The notes below the pieces were generated by a model. That model did no database searches. It was given only the letters and a program-made list of their open reading frames with translations, and was not told the origin of the DNA. From Argyresthia goedartella (taxonomy: Eukaryota; Arthropoda; Insecta; Lepidoptera; Argyresthiidae): DNA of 64,000 bases. Position 1 is the first letter of the stretch. Each line of letters starts with the position of its first letter. This document shows positions 21,154-31,018 of this stretch, piece after piece. The position numbers and the translations under genes were made by a program. The stretch lies in contig OX463822.1 of NCBI GenBank assembly GCA_949825045.1, positions 2,795,001 through 2,859,000 of the forward strand, read 5' to 3'.

Positions 21154-24100
21154 ATGGAGAAAATAATTGTTCTCCAAGAAGAGTTGCACAAGTCTATGAA
21201 AAAAGGTTTAGTAAATTTAAAAAAATCACCTAAAGACAGAATAACTGTTGAATATGTAGAAGCTAGATTGGAGAATTTAGAAAGAGATTGGACAACATTT
21301 AGAGAAAACAGTTCAAAGATTTATGCAACTTATTCAAGAGATGCTATAAGGGAGTCTAATTATGAAAAGGAAGAGTTGTATGATCAATGTGAAGATGCCT
21401 ATATAGAATATAAATCACAATTGAGATTGTTTTTAAATAAGTTACAATTGTCGAGGAAAACAACCACTGAGACTAATTCCTCCGGCGCATCTTCTAGTTC
21501 AATGGTTAGGTTGCCAAAGATTTCCATACCCATGTTTTCCGGTAAATATGCGGAATGGACGACATTTCGGGATCTGTTTGTATCCCTCATTCACAAAAAC
21601 TCTTCTTTGGATGGTGTACAGAAATTACACTATCTAAAAAGCCACTTGAGTGGTGAGGCAGAACAGCTTATTAGACAAACCCCAATAACTGACGCCAACT
21701 ATCTCAAATGCTGGCAGCAGTTAGAGGAGCGTTACAACAACAAAAGATATTTAGCAAATTGTATATTAAAAAGATTACTCGGTCAAAGGAGATTATATAA
21801 TGAATCTGCCTCAGCTCTCAGGGAATTATTAGATACTACAATGGATTGTTTAAATGCTTTATCCAACTTGGAAATAAACGTGACTACATGGGATGTGATG
21901 ATAATACACATTATAGCATCCAAATTTGATAGTGAAACTCGCAAACAGTGGGAGTTGCACATCACCGATTCAGAAGGTAACGAGTTGCCATCTTTGGTAC
22001 AGTTCAAGGAATTTATAGAAACTCGATTCCGAGCTTTAGAGTGTTTGGAACCCAAAGGACACACCTTTCGTCCGAACAGTGGCAATAGGGCTGATTCTCA
22101 TAACCCCAAGGCGCTGTTAGGTGTCACATCTGAAATTAAGTGTGAGTTCTGCTCCAAAGCCCACAAACTTTGTTTCTGCAAGAAGTTTTCCAGTCAACAA
22201 TATGATCAAAGACGCGAATTTGTGATTAATAAGAGAATGTGCTTTAATTGTTTAGGAGGCAATCACACAGTGTATAATTGCAGGAAAACTACCTCGTGCC
22301 AAATATGCAAGCGCAGACATCATTCCTTACTGCATCCACCTAATGAACCTGAAAATAGATCACAAGACATACCACCAGCTGTCAAACACCCTGACAAACC
22401 GGTTAGGGACCAGACGATAACTTCGTGCTTGGCAACTGGCAAAGGAACAAAATCCAGACAGGTTTTATTGGCCACAGCGCTAATAAATATTGAGTCACAT
22501 AAAGGTCAAGTCCAAGTAATTCGAGCATTGCTGGATCAAGGTTCACAGGCTTGCTTTATCACCGAAGATACAGTTCAACTTTTACAACTAAAAAAGACAC
22601 CGGTCAAAGGTATTATTTCCGGCGTAGGTCAAAGAGAATCTCTAAGTACAAAGTCCATGGTCAGGCTGATGATTCAGTCGAGAGTAGATCACCAGTTCAA
22701 AGTTCAGGTCAATGCTTATGTTTTGAAAAATATTACGTCTTGTCTTCCGGAAAAAACCGTAGATCCAGTCGAATGGGTTGATCTACAAGAATTGACATTG
22801 GCAGATCCGCAGTTCAACGTTCCCAATAAAATAAATGTTTTACTGGGAGCGGACATCTATAGTTCAATAATGAAGGAGGGTTTGAAAAGGAGCCCTTCTG
22901 GCACTTTGATAGCCCAGAGTACAACACTTGGCTGGATAGTATCCGGCGTAGTTCAACCTGGAAAAGAAACAGGCAATAGTACAACCCCAATTAGCGTTAT
23001 GCACGCACAGATCAATACTGATGATTCTCTCAAAAGATTTTGGGAAATCGAAGAACAAATAACAGAGGTCAAACCCATGCTAACAGAAGAAGAGAGAAAA
23101 TGTGAAGATTTATTTACAGAAACAACTGTGAGATCAAACGATGGCCGTTATGTAGTTAAACTACCTTTCCGAGATGCAGAACCTGCCTGCAAAGGTGGAG
23201 ATTCACGAAACATTGCGATAGCTAGACTGAAATCTCTAGAAAAGAGATTCGCAAGAGATGAAGAATTGAAAGAAAAGTACACAGAAGTAATTAACGAATA
23301 TTTACAATTAGATCACATGAGAGAAGTCGAAGGCGAGGACACAAGAAAAGAAGAAGCTACATACTTACCGCACCACGCAGTGATCAGAACAGACAAAGCT
23401 ACAACAAAGGTTCGCGTAGTATTCAACGCGTCTGAGAAAATCAAAAATGGTGTGTCGCTTAATAACACGCTAATGGTAGGGCCCAAATTACAAGCGGATT
23501 TACGTCACACAGTAATGAGATGGAGAGGCCACCCCATTGGCCTAATCACGGACATTGTTAAAATGTACCGACAAGTGAGAGTGTCAGATGATGACGTAAT
23601 TTTCCAGCGTATAGTATGGAGAGACGATCCTGAAAAAGAAATAAAGGATTATGAGTTGCTTACTTTGACGTTTGGGACAGCATGCGCTCCTCATCTTGCA
23701 GTAAGAGCTTTACAGCAAACTGCACATGACGAAGGACACAATTACTCTCTTGCTGCTGAAAAAGTCTTAAACAACTTTTATATGGACGATTTAATGGCAG
23801 GGTGTAGCAATGTCGAAGAAGGAATAAAATTGTATACAGAAATGACAGATCTATTAGAAAAGAGTGGTTTCAAGCTACAGAAGTGGAATAGTAACAGTAA
23901 GGAACTGTTACAGAAGATATACATGACAGCTGCTGAAAAAGAAGAAGAAATTAATAGAAAGGAAGAAGAAACCGCTGAAAAGAACAAACAGGACAATAAA
24001 GAAAAGGAAATAGAGATCAAAATTGATGCAAATAATAAAATACTGGGACTCACCTGGAACCGTAGAGACGACAAAATTCAGTATTCGGTGACTCTTCCTC

Positions 24101-26367
24101 CGATGACAGCTGGACCTATAACTAAAAGAACAGTTATTGCAGATATTGCACGGCTTTTTGACCCGCTAGGCTGGATAGCTCCTTGCATCATTATAGCCAA
24201 GATTTTCATCCAAAAACTATGGCTCACAGGTCTCGGATGGGACGATAAATTATGCGAGGTATTAGTAGAAGAATGGAGTACTTACCGAAAAGAGTTGTCT
24301 GCACTAACGAAGATAGAAATTCCTCGATGGATGAGTTCACGTTATGATGATGTCATCACAGAACTTCATGGGTTTAGTGATGCGTCCAAAGCGGCGTATT
24401 CAGCGGTCGTCTACCTCCGAGTGGTCGACGCAAAGGGCGAAGTTCACACTTCACTAGTGGTAGCAAAAACAAGAGTTGCTCCGATAAAGCAAATAAGCAT
24501 CCCAAGATTGGAGCTATGCGGAGCTGTACTCCTTTCCAAATTGCTAGTTGAGTGTGCAGAAGTGTTGGGCATTCATAAGGACAATATAAGGGCGTGGACC
24601 GATTCAACCATAGTCCTCGCGTGGCTGAATAGCCATCCGAGTCGATGGAAAACATTTGTGGGAAATAGAGTAGCAGAGGTGTTGTCATCTTTAAATTCAT
24701 GGCAGTGGTTTCACGTGTCAACGAAAATGAACCCTGCTGATTGTGCATCACGCGGAGTGCTACCCCTCGCCCTAGTTAATGATACACTTTGGTATTCCGG
24801 GCCTTCATTTCTGCGAGAGAAGGAAGTACAATACATAAAACCTAAAGATAATAATGTGACGTTAGAACAAGTAATAAAGACCAACATTGCGACAGTTCCA
24901 GAGGAGTCGCTCTTTACAAGATTCTCCTCTTTACAGAGGCTACAACGAGTTTTAGCCTATTGTAGAAGATTTACGAAAAAGGACAAAACGAATGCAAGAT
25001 ATTTACAGAAGAAGGAGTTAGATGATGTTTTACAAAGATGCTTAAAGATCACACAAAAGGAACATTTTGAAACGGAGTACAACCTACTAGAAACGAAAGG
25101 GACAATACAAGGACAACACAGCAAATTAAAAACACTCTGTCCTTATCTTGATGACAAGGGACTGATTCGAGTTAGTGGAAGAATTCAAAGGGCTCAGTTA
25201 GAAAAGGACACGAAGCACCCTATAATTCTTCCGAAGGGGGCTCATCTAACGAAACTCATCGTAGCTGAAGCGCACTTAAAGACTCTTCACGGTGGTCCAT
25301 CATTAATGATGAATTACTTGAGATCAGCGTATTGGATCATAGGCGCAAGAAATTTAGTAAAGCATCATGTCCACAAATGCGTTGTATGCGTCAGACAGAA
25401 AGCCAATATCAACCATCAACTGATGGGTTCGTTGCCATCAGCTAGATGTGTACCAGCCAGACCATTCTTCAACAGTGGTGTGGATTATGCTGGTCCAATA
25501 AATATAAGGACTACTAAGGGACGTGGGCATCGTGCTTTCAAAGGATATATATGCCTATTCATATGCATGGCCACTCGCGCCATACATTTAGAGGTTGTCA
25601 GTGATATGACCACTCAAGCTTTCTTGGCGGCGTTTAAGAGATTTGTCTCACGGCGCGGACACTGCGCTCATATGTGGAGCGATAATGGGACCACATTCGT
25701 TGGTGCCTCTAAAGAACTAAAGGAGATAGTGACGATAGAAAGTTCTGCTGCAGAGCATTTGGAGAACTCTGGTACAGAATGGCATTTTATACCCCCACGA
25801 GCCCCTAATTTTGGAGGGTTGTGGGAGGCAGGGATAAAAGCTACAAAGTTTCACCTTAAGAGGGTGATAGGCGATGCAACTCTCACTTATGAGGAATTGA
25901 GCACGTTGTTATGTCAGGTCGAAGCCTGTTTAAATTCGCGACCTTTGAGTGTCATCGACACCACAGAACCCGGTGAACCCTTGCCGTTATCCCCGGGTCA
26001 CTTTTTAATAGGTGAACCTATTCTCACGGTTCCCGAGGACACTTATGAACGCTCAAACGTTAACTGTCTAACAAGATGGCAATTCGTCCAGAAGATGTTA
26101 GGCTCATTTTGGAGACGGTGGTCCTCGGAGTATCTGAGTACTTTAATGCAAAGATACAAGTGGACATCAAGAAATCCCGAGCCTAATGTAGGAGACGTGG
26201 TTCTTGTAAAAGAGGATGATTTGCCTCCAAGCCGCTGGTTGCTAGGTAGAATAGTCGAAAAACATTCGGGTTGTGATAATCTCACCCGTGTAGTCACTTT
26301 ACGTACCAAGGCGTCTATCTTTAAAAGACCGATTTGTAAAATATGTGTTTTACCTGTTAACCAGTAA
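21154..26367 (+). CDS. Gag-Pol polyprotein, intact, 1737 residues
   Basis: One frame encodes all proteins for reverse transcription and integration. Residues 1-300 are Gag, with a capsid-like DUF1759 block around 120-250 (FSGKYAEWTTFRDLF). Cys/His knuckles lie at about 330-400 (CEFC..., CFNCLGGNHTVYNC, CQICKRRHHSLLH). The aspartic protease has D461 in DQGS. RT runs from about 745, with TDIVKMYRQVRV and the active site YMDD at 876-879. A Lys/Glu-rich insertion lies near 925-965. RNase H has D1076 in GFSDASKAAY, then AWTDSTIVLAW. Integrase has an HHCC finger, then D1444 (VDYAGP), D1510 (SDNGTTF) and E1558 (LWEAGIKATK), ending in the BEL-type C-terminal region. Gag and Pol are not separated by a stop or frameshift, as is common in BEL/Pao. 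No defect is seen. Confidence 0.95.
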   Translation: MEKIIVLQEELHKSMKKGLVNLKKSPKDRITVEYVEARLENLERDWTTFRENSSKIYATYSRDAIRESNYEKEELYDQCEDAYIEYKSQLRLFLNKLQLSRKTTTETNSSGASSSSMVRLPKISIPMFSGKYAEWTTFRDLFVSLIHKNSSLDGVQKLHYLKSHLSGEAEQLIRQTPITDANYLKCWQQLEERYNNKRYLANCILKRLLGQRRLYNESASALRELLDTTMDCLNALSNLEINVTTWDVMIIHIIASKFDSETRKQWELHITDSEGNELPSLVQFKEFIETRFRALECLEPKGHTFRPNSGNRADSHNPKALLGVTSEIKCEFCSKAHKLCFCKKFSSQQYDQRREFVINKRMCFNCLGGNHTVYNCRKTTSCQICKRRHHSLLHPPNEPENRSQDIPPAVKHPDKPVRDQTITSCLATGKGTKSRQVLLATALINIESHKGQVQVIRALLDQGSQACFITEDTVQLLQLKKTPVKGIISGVGQRESLSTKSMVRLMIQSRVDHQFKVQVNAYVLKNITSCLPEKTVDPVEWVDLQELTLADPQFNVPNKINVLLGADIYSSIMKEGLKRSPSGTLIAQSTTLGWIVSGVVQPGKETGNSTTPISVMHAQINTDDSLKRFWEIEEQITEVKPMLTEEERKCEDLFTETTVRSNDGRYVVKLPFRDAEPACKGGDSRNIAIARLKSLEKRFARDEELKEKYTEVINEYLQLDHMREVEGEDTRKEEATYLPHHAVIRTDKATTKVRVVFNASEKIKNGVSLNNTLMVGPKLQADLRHTVMRWRGHPIGLITDIVKMYRQVRVSDDDVIFQRIVWRDDPEKEIKDYELLTLTFGTACAPHLAVRALQQTAHDEGHNYSLAAEKVLNNFYMDDLMAGCSNVEEGIKLYTEMTDLLEKSGFKLQKWNSNSKELLQKIYMTAAEKEEEINRKEEETAEKNKQDNKEKEIEIKIDANNKILGLTWNRRDDKIQYSVTLPPMTAGPITKRTVIADIARLFDPLGWIAPCIIIAKIFIQKLWLTGLGWDDKLCEVLVEEWSTYRKELSALTKIEIPRWMSSRYDDVITELHGFSDASKAAYSAVVYLRVVDAKGEVHTSLVVAKTRVAPIKQISIPRLELCGAVLLSKLLVECAEVLGIHKDNIRAWTDSTIVLAWLNSHPSRWKTFVGNRVAEVLSSLNSWQWFHVSTKMNPADCASRGVLPLALVNDTLWYSGPSFLREKEVQYIKPKDNNVTLEQVIKTNIATVPEESLFTRFSSLQRLQRVLAYCRRFTKKDKTNARYLQKKELDDVLQRCLKITQKEHFETEYNLLETKGTIQGQHSKLKTLCPYLDDKGLIRVSGRIQRAQLEKDTKHPIILPKGAHLTKLIVAEAHLKTLHGGPSLMMNYLRSAYWIIGARNLVKHHVHKCVVCVRQKANINHQLMGSLPSARCVPARPFFNSGVDYAGPINIRTTKGRGHRAFKGYICLFICMATRAIHLEVVSDMTTQAFLAAFKRFVSRRGHCAHMWSDNGTTFVGASKELKEIVTIESSAAEHLENSGTEWHFIPPRAPNFGGLWEAGIKATKFHLKRVIGDATLTYEELSTLLCQVEACLNSRPLSVIDTTEPGEPLPLSPGHFLIGEPILTVPEDTYERSNVNCLTRWQFVQKMLGSFWRRWSSEYLSTLMQRYKWTSRNPEPNVGDVVLVKEDDLPPSRWLLGRIVEKHSGCDNLTRVVTLRTKASIFKRPICKICVLPVNQ

Positions 26368-26574
26368 GCTCTCTTATTTTTGTTTAAATGTGTATTGTTG
26401 GTTGATTTTACCAACTCATAATATTTTAGTGTGTCATGAAAACTTTGTTTTATGTTATTCGGTTTGTAAATTGTGAAAACTCTTATGTTTTATATGAACT
26501 AGATTTAAGCTAATGCACGTTTTTTTTTTTGTTTAAAAGCCATTTCTTCACTAAATGCCTTTTGGTGGGCGATA
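26368..26574 (+). other. 3' untranslated region and polypurine tract of the BEL/Pao element
   Basis: AT-rich spacer ending with the purine-rich 'ggtgggcgata' just before the 3' LTR, where plus-strand priming would occur. Confidence 0.6.
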
Positions 26575-26779
26575 TGTTTGAAATTTGGTTCAGGTGATTT
26601 CACCTAGATGGCGTTGTTCTATTTGTAACTCGCGATGTTGAGATTTTCTTGGCTTCGCATAAACTGAAATTGAATATATTTTTGTTTCCCTTCATACCAA
26701 TCCTGGTCTGTTATTAAACATTATTGTTTACGATACAGTGGTTTTAATGGCAGCACCAATAGGGGTCAGAGTCCAAACA
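26575..26779 (+). repeat. 3' LTR of the intact BEL/Pao element
   Basis: Identical to the 5' LTR except for one base; followed by TACTT. Confidence 0.93.
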
Positions 26780-26784
26780 TACTT

Positions 26785-27259
26785 TCGGAAATGAATAGGT
26801 TAAGATTTATAAATTTTGATAACTGAGGTTTTTTTTTTGTGCAACAGTGAGTCGTATAGTGGAACTAAGGGTGGATGACATTTTTATACTAAACCGAATT
26901 ATTCCGATGCATCCCGATGAAACTTGTTTTTTTCATTCTACTATGTTTTCTTTATTTAATTCCGTTGATATACAACAAACCAATAGGCTGCGTGATTTCA
27001 TAGTAGTGTATGTATGTCGTAACTGGTAAGATACTACTACTACTACTACTACTAATACTACTACTGGCTACACTTGCACCCAAAACGGTGAACCACAAGA
27101 CTCAAAAGAAGAGTATCGCGCAAGTATGCTTCATTCGAGACTTGTATTCCATTAAAATCTGATCAATATTATTTTAAATGATGAACATTAATTAACAATT
27201 AGCTTTATTTATTTACAAAAAATAATGTTGTCCTACCAAAAATATAAATGTGAAAATTA
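26785..27259. other. AT-rich stretch with a (TAC)n microsatellite
   Basis: A run of ACT triplets occupies about 27030-27065. The open frame at 26847-27029 shows no recognisable similarity. Confidence 0.45.
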
Positions 27260-27700
27260 GAGGCAAGTTATATATTAACAATATTGTCGCCGTCGACTTT
27301 GGCGATAAAATGTTTGAGATTTCATTGAACGCCAAATTCTGCACCTATGATAACCCTGAAATTCTAACGTTACACAAAGAAGACTACTTTATACAAATTG
27401 AAGTTAATAATTTGACTTGGCTAGTTGTTACAGACTACTGTTTTATATTTTACTATTAATATACTTGTTGGTGTTATAACATTTTATGCTCCTTACGTCA
27501 TTGTATATTGGTGTGGTCAACGTATCTTCCCTTCCAAAATTTGATTTGATGTTAATAACTAGCAAAGTTAAATCTTTAAACACAATTTGTGTTAAATTAT
27601 ATACTTTGTGTTGTATTATAATTTCAGGATTATAATAGGTACAGAACTTGGCATTCATTTTGATCTTAAATCTTTTGTCAGCCAAGTCGACCTCCACGAT
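27260..27700. mobile_element. Foldback element with two ~170-bp diverged inverted arms
   Basis: The plus strand from 27265 to 27440 and the minus strand from 27700 to 27540 are alignable, roughly 70% identical by eye. Both can be read as the same short peptide-like pattern (NAKFCTY.NPEI). The shared pattern comes from the repeat, not from a protein gene. The arms enclose about 100 bases. Confidence 0.6.
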
Positions 27701-27779
27701 ATTGTTAATTGGCTCCCGTTTTCACATTTATTTTTTTCGTGGTATGTTAATTTCAACTTCATACCTCCACACGTTCCTG

Positions 27780-28155
27780 AGAAAATGGCTCTTGACAGAC
27801 AAACAGTCACTCAGCCTGTCTGACAGGCAGACAGACAGAAATTTACAGTTTTCGGAGTTTTTTTTACTTGTGCTTTAAAATTTTGCTTTGTGCCAAATTT
27901 CATGATTCTAGCTCAACGGGGAGTACCCTATAGGTCTTGATTCCCTTGTGAATGTCAAGCAATTTCACTAAAACTGTGACAAATCTTTTGACTGCGTTAA
28001 CCTATAAGTTTAATTTTTTCACAACTTTAACAAACAACAGAATTGAGTAATCGATATCAATTTTAACTTGATATTTTTACCCGTTCGCGTCCTTGACAGA
28101 CGGACAACGAAGTGATTCTATAAGTATTTATTTTTTGGTGCGGTACCCTAAAATA
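27780..28155. repeat. Common lepidopteran interspersed repeat
   Basis: Contains 'ttgacagacggacaacgaag' and 'ggtaccctaaaa', landmarks of a repeat family widespread in moth genomes, and shares its middle (27925-28040) with 18895-19013. Its right end abuts the promoter of peptide gene A. Confidence 0.5.
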
Positions 28156-28187
28156 GAGCCGCACTCCATCATAGTAGCTCAGTGTGT

Positions 28188-28357
28188 GTTGTCAACCAAA
28201 TTGACATAAGTTTCCAAGCCCCTATTTGGAAATAATTTATCACATGCAAACTTGTCGTAATAGACCTTTAAACCAAAAGACCAAAGAGATATCATTTTAA
28301 TCATCTGTTCTCGCTTAATGTTTTTATATAAAAAGGTGATTAAAATCAGGCTCATCA
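28188..28357 (+). promoter_or_regulatory. Promoter of secreted-peptide gene A
   Basis: A TATAAAAA box at 28327-28334 lies 30 nt before A28357 within the arthropod initiator TCAGT. The 170 bases upstream align with the promoter of gene B (46048-46243), including the exactly shared 15-mer TTATCACATGCAAAC (28237-28251). That 15-mer combines a GATA-like site (TTATCA) with an octamer/POU-like ATGCAAA. Factor identities are inference. Confidence 0.75.
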
Positions 28358-28397
28358 GTTTCTAACCAACAAGCAATTTGGAAACATTTCTCTAAAG
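28357..28397 (+). other. Noncoding exon 1 of peptide gene A
   Basis: 41 nt from the predicted start site to the donor AAAG|GTAAAT. Gene B has an exon of exactly the same length with the same initiator and donor sequence. There is no ATG in it. Confidence 0.7.
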
Positions 28398-28624
28398 GTA
28401 AATATCAATCTTGAGTAAACAACTTATCATACCACTTGGATTTCGGTGTTTCCCGCTCCGGTATTTCACCACGCCCCAATTACGATTATTTGGTTTAAAT
28501 TTATATATATTCTTGTTCTAGTGCATAAGGTCACTGACAATTCAATTTAGATTCGTAATTATTAGCGATCGGGGTTTATTAGCTCTACTCTGTGTCCCTA
28601 ACATCAATCCCGTTCCTTTTTTTA

Positions 28625-28755
28625 CATACACGCACATACAATACTTTAAGCCCCACACTAGGATACCCGGTGTCGTGGGAACCAGAAACCACGACGTCAC
28701 ACTCATATAAACATCCAAGACCTGTGGTTTTTTTCTTTATCCCCAGCCTCTCAGT
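28625..28755 (-). repeat. SINE copy in the intron of gene A
   Basis: Complement of the family body: 'ccccacactaggatacccg', 'gtgggaaccagaaacca', 'atccaagacctg', then an A/T-rich stretch and the start of the head region. Confidence 0.65.
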
Positions 28756-29139
28756 TTAACCTTGTTCAATAATCATCGTCGCGGCTGGTCGTGTCAAAAT
28801 ATAATTCTCAGTTTATCAACGCGTAGTGCGTAGTTTTCTATGTTCACAATTTTACCGTGATTTTATTTGACATTATCAAATAAAGTCGTGTTATCATCAA
28901 CCTAAAGTCGATGTACCAATTCAACGTCGTCAACAACCCACATCACAACCCCTTTGGGGGGGCACAAAGGGGCGGTCGCTTATGCGGCGACAATTTTCCC
29001 TCTGAGGCGTGGGTGTGGCCAGTTGTCTACATCCAGGTGCCGCTGGCGAACGAGCTGGGAGCTTGAATTGACGTTTGACCATTCAGAACGCGATTATTAT
29101 GTAAGAACTGCCACTTAAAGAGGAAGAGAGAGATAGAGA

Positions 29140-29310
29140 CGCTTCGGTTGCGAGAGGTTCCGGGCTCGAACCCCGGCTGGGGTTGCACAAAAAAAAACTT
29201 TAGGTCGTGGATGTTTATATGTGTGTGACATCGCTGTTTCTGGTTTCCACGTCACAGGATATCCTAGTGTGAGGCCAGAATCAATGTATGTGCCTGTTTG
29301 AAAATAAAAA
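29140..29310 (+). repeat. SINE copy in the intron of gene A
   Basis: B-box-like GGCTCGAACCCC, A-rich linker, and the complete body ending 'gccagaatcaatgtatgtgc'. The left part of the head with the A box is missing. Confidence 0.7.
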
Positions 29311-29604
29311 AAGAGATATGGTTTGTGAAACGTCAATTTTAAATGGATCGGGATAAGTCAAGAGATACAAAATCGATCTGGTTATTTTATCCTTAACATA
29401 TATAAGTGCTATTTATGACTTACAATGTTTGGATAAGCCCTATATGGCAGATAAATCGTGATGTTAAGCACAAAGATTATGTATTTGTAGCAAAGGGCTT
29501 ATTCGGTTGTAATGAAACAGGCCTTTAATATTATCAGGTGTCTGTTTCATATTGTTTACTTTTTGTATAAAAATAGATAAAATAAAAAAACTTCTCTTAC
29601 ACAG

Positions 29605-29826
29605 ATGAAGACCATTATCTTCTCCTTCCTCCTCCTGGCGACCCTGATGGTCTGTTTCGCCTCACCCTTACCCGAAGAGAGCCACGACATTGAAAAGAGA
29701 TCTATCCTCATCCGGGACCGTCTCGGATACCAGACGTACCCGTATCACATGTACCCGTCCGGATACCCATCCGGATACCCGCTCGGGCTCCCGTACGGTT
29801 ATCAACGTTCATCGTCCATCTTTTAA
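29605..29826 (+). CDS. Secreted Tyr/Pro/Gly-rich peptide precursor A
   Basis: Encodes a 73-residue prepropeptide of unknown function, expected to be secreted. Residues 1-19/20 form a signal peptide (basic start MK, Leu/Ile-rich core, small residues CFAS). A short acidic propeptide (about 20-32) ends in the dibasic site IEKR, a furin/prohormone-convertase-type cleavage signal. The mature peptide (33-73) starts SILIRDRLGY and continues with YPYHMY and then a PSGYPSGYPLGLPYGY repeat, with no Cys. The ATG lies directly after the intron acceptor AG. Paralogue B at 46846 shares signal, propeptide and the core R-D-x-L-G-Y-x-x-Y-P-Y. Related classes could be antimicrobial, cuticular/eggshell Tyr-rich or neuropeptide-like precursors; none is recognised for certain. 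Confidence 0.85.
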   Translation: MKTIIFSFLLLATLMVCFASPLPEESHDIEKRSILIRDRLGYQTYPYHMYPSGYPSGYPLGLPYGYQRSSSIF

Positions 29827-29864
29827 ACTGGCTGTTCTGGATTCTGATTCTTTTTGATATTTTG

Positions 29865-29870
29865 ATTAAA
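29865..29870 (+). terminator. Polyadenylation signal of gene A
   Basis: ATTAAA, 39 nt after the stop codon, in a 3' UTR block (ctggattctgattct...attaaattttga) that also follows gene B. Confidence 0.5.
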
Positions 29871-29899
29871 TTTTGAAGCATACTTGTTTGTTTTGATTG

Positions 29900-30290
29900 T
29901 CGGGTTGTAAAATATTGTTCCTTTTTTATTTTAGGCGTAAAAGAGATAAAAGTGTGTGATGGAACGAACCTTAAGTCCATTTTTTAGTAGGTATACTTAA
30001 ACATTAGTTTAAACCTTCTTTTATGGCTATGAAATAAATGTATAAGGAATCTTATTCTTATGGACGTGCGTTTCAATATCAATTTGTTAAAATTATATGG
30101 ATGTTTAATTGGATTTTGAATATTTCTCACATAAATGAAGTAGGTAGTGCATAACTTTGTTATTTTAAAATGACGCATTTACCAAAGCATGTTCCCTCAA
30201 AGAACGGGTCTGTATGTACTCATATGTAAGTTTGTATGGCATTATTTAGCTTATCAAATAGTATATTTTAAATTCATCTTTTTATCAATC
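29900..30290. other. AT-rich, no recognised feature
   Basis: Downstream of gene A's 3' UTR; no frame or structure is recognised. Confidence 0.4.
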
Positions 30291-30590
30291 TAAATATAGA
30301 ATTCAAATAAATATATAAAAAGATGGGTTGGTAACACCACATAGAACTCAATAACGGCTGGACTGATTTTAATGGTCTCATATTTGTTCGATTCGCTCCG
30401 TCCAATTTAGAATAATTACTAAGATATAGGAAATCAACAGGCAAAAATATATACAGAAAATCATTTTTTAAATAAATAAGGTATTGAATGCTGCCATGTT
30501 CCGCAATTCTTGTACTGAGCGCAATTCAGAGCTCACTCATCATTGACTATAATGCGGTACAAATCTCGCGCGGTCAGCTAGTTGAAAATA
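30290..30590 (+). mobile_element. Possible Helitron-type fragment
   Basis: Has the phrases 'ataacggctggactgatttt' and 'gcgcggtcagctagt'. In moth genomes such sequence often ends at CTAGT, the 3' terminus typical of Helitrons. No 5' TC end and no clear terminal hairpin were established. Confidence 0.25.
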
Positions 30591-30666
30591 ATAAAGGCAG
30601 TTTGTCTTCTAATTTTTAATTATAAATTAAATAAAAAAAAAAAACAACACATTATAACGCGCTCAT

Positions 30667-31018
30667 GTGACAGCGTGTCTGTTACGCTATTGCGATAACG
30701 ATGTCGTCGCCGCCGAACAAGTGGAGTGCGCCAACTGTGGTATTGTTATCGACGAACTCTTGGCGGTCTTGCAGAACGAGCTTGATGTCATGGATGAAGT
30801 AAGCCCCATCCAGATATGTGGCTCGTCGATCTCAGTGGAGGAGATTCTGACATCCAAATCTCTTCAGTCTGAATCCTTGCCAATGGATTTGCCGACAGGG
30901 TGGCAACTTACAGGAGACGGAATAAAATTCTTGCCGTACGTGGTGAGATATTTTCGCATACCTGTGGCGGTGTTAGTACTACAGTACGTGAGGGCCAGGA
31001 CAATGGACAAGCGCGAAA
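30667..31018 (+). other. Open frame of unknown origin, plus LTR-like scrap
   Basis: The + frame 30667-31018 and beyond is open for over 100 codons, with an acidic pattern around ELLAVLQNELDVMDEV. Its right part (30935-30985) resembles the LTR terminus of the BEL/Pao element at 42851-43045 (cgcatacctgtggcgg versus cgcatatctgtggcgg). A composite of TE pieces is more likely than a host gene. Confidence 0.25.

Larger units (their letters stand above)
20315..26779 (+). mobile_element. Complete, recently inserted BEL/Pao LTR retrotransposon
   Basis: LTRs of 205 bp (20315-20519 and 26575-26779) differ at a single base by eye (gattttgag versus gatgttgag). Both sides carry the perfect 5-bp target duplication TACTT (20310-20314 and 26780-26784). 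A tRNA primer site, a 634-bp leader and one uninterrupted Gag-Pol frame lie between them. No env-like frame follows pol. All features expected of an autonomous, possibly active element are present. Confidence 0.93.
28398..29604 (+). other. Intron of peptide gene A
   Basis: 1207-bp intron with GTAAAT donor and TTCTCTTACACAG acceptor. It contains two SINE copies in opposite orientations (28625-28755 minus, 29140-29310 plus). Confidence 0.65.

Noticed and set aside
23778..24074. Ser/Phe-rich minus-strand frame inside Gag-Pol
   Set aside because: Mirror image of the Lys/Glu-rich segment of the intact polyprotein.
27250..27697. Two small proteins with a shared NAKFCTY pattern
   Set aside because: They lie on the two arms of one inverted repeat on opposite strands; the similarity is structural, not evidence of genes.
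29708..29980. Minus-strand 90-codon frame over peptide gene A
   Set aside because: Antisense to the peptide CDS, which has a promoter, splice sites, signal peptide and a paralogue.
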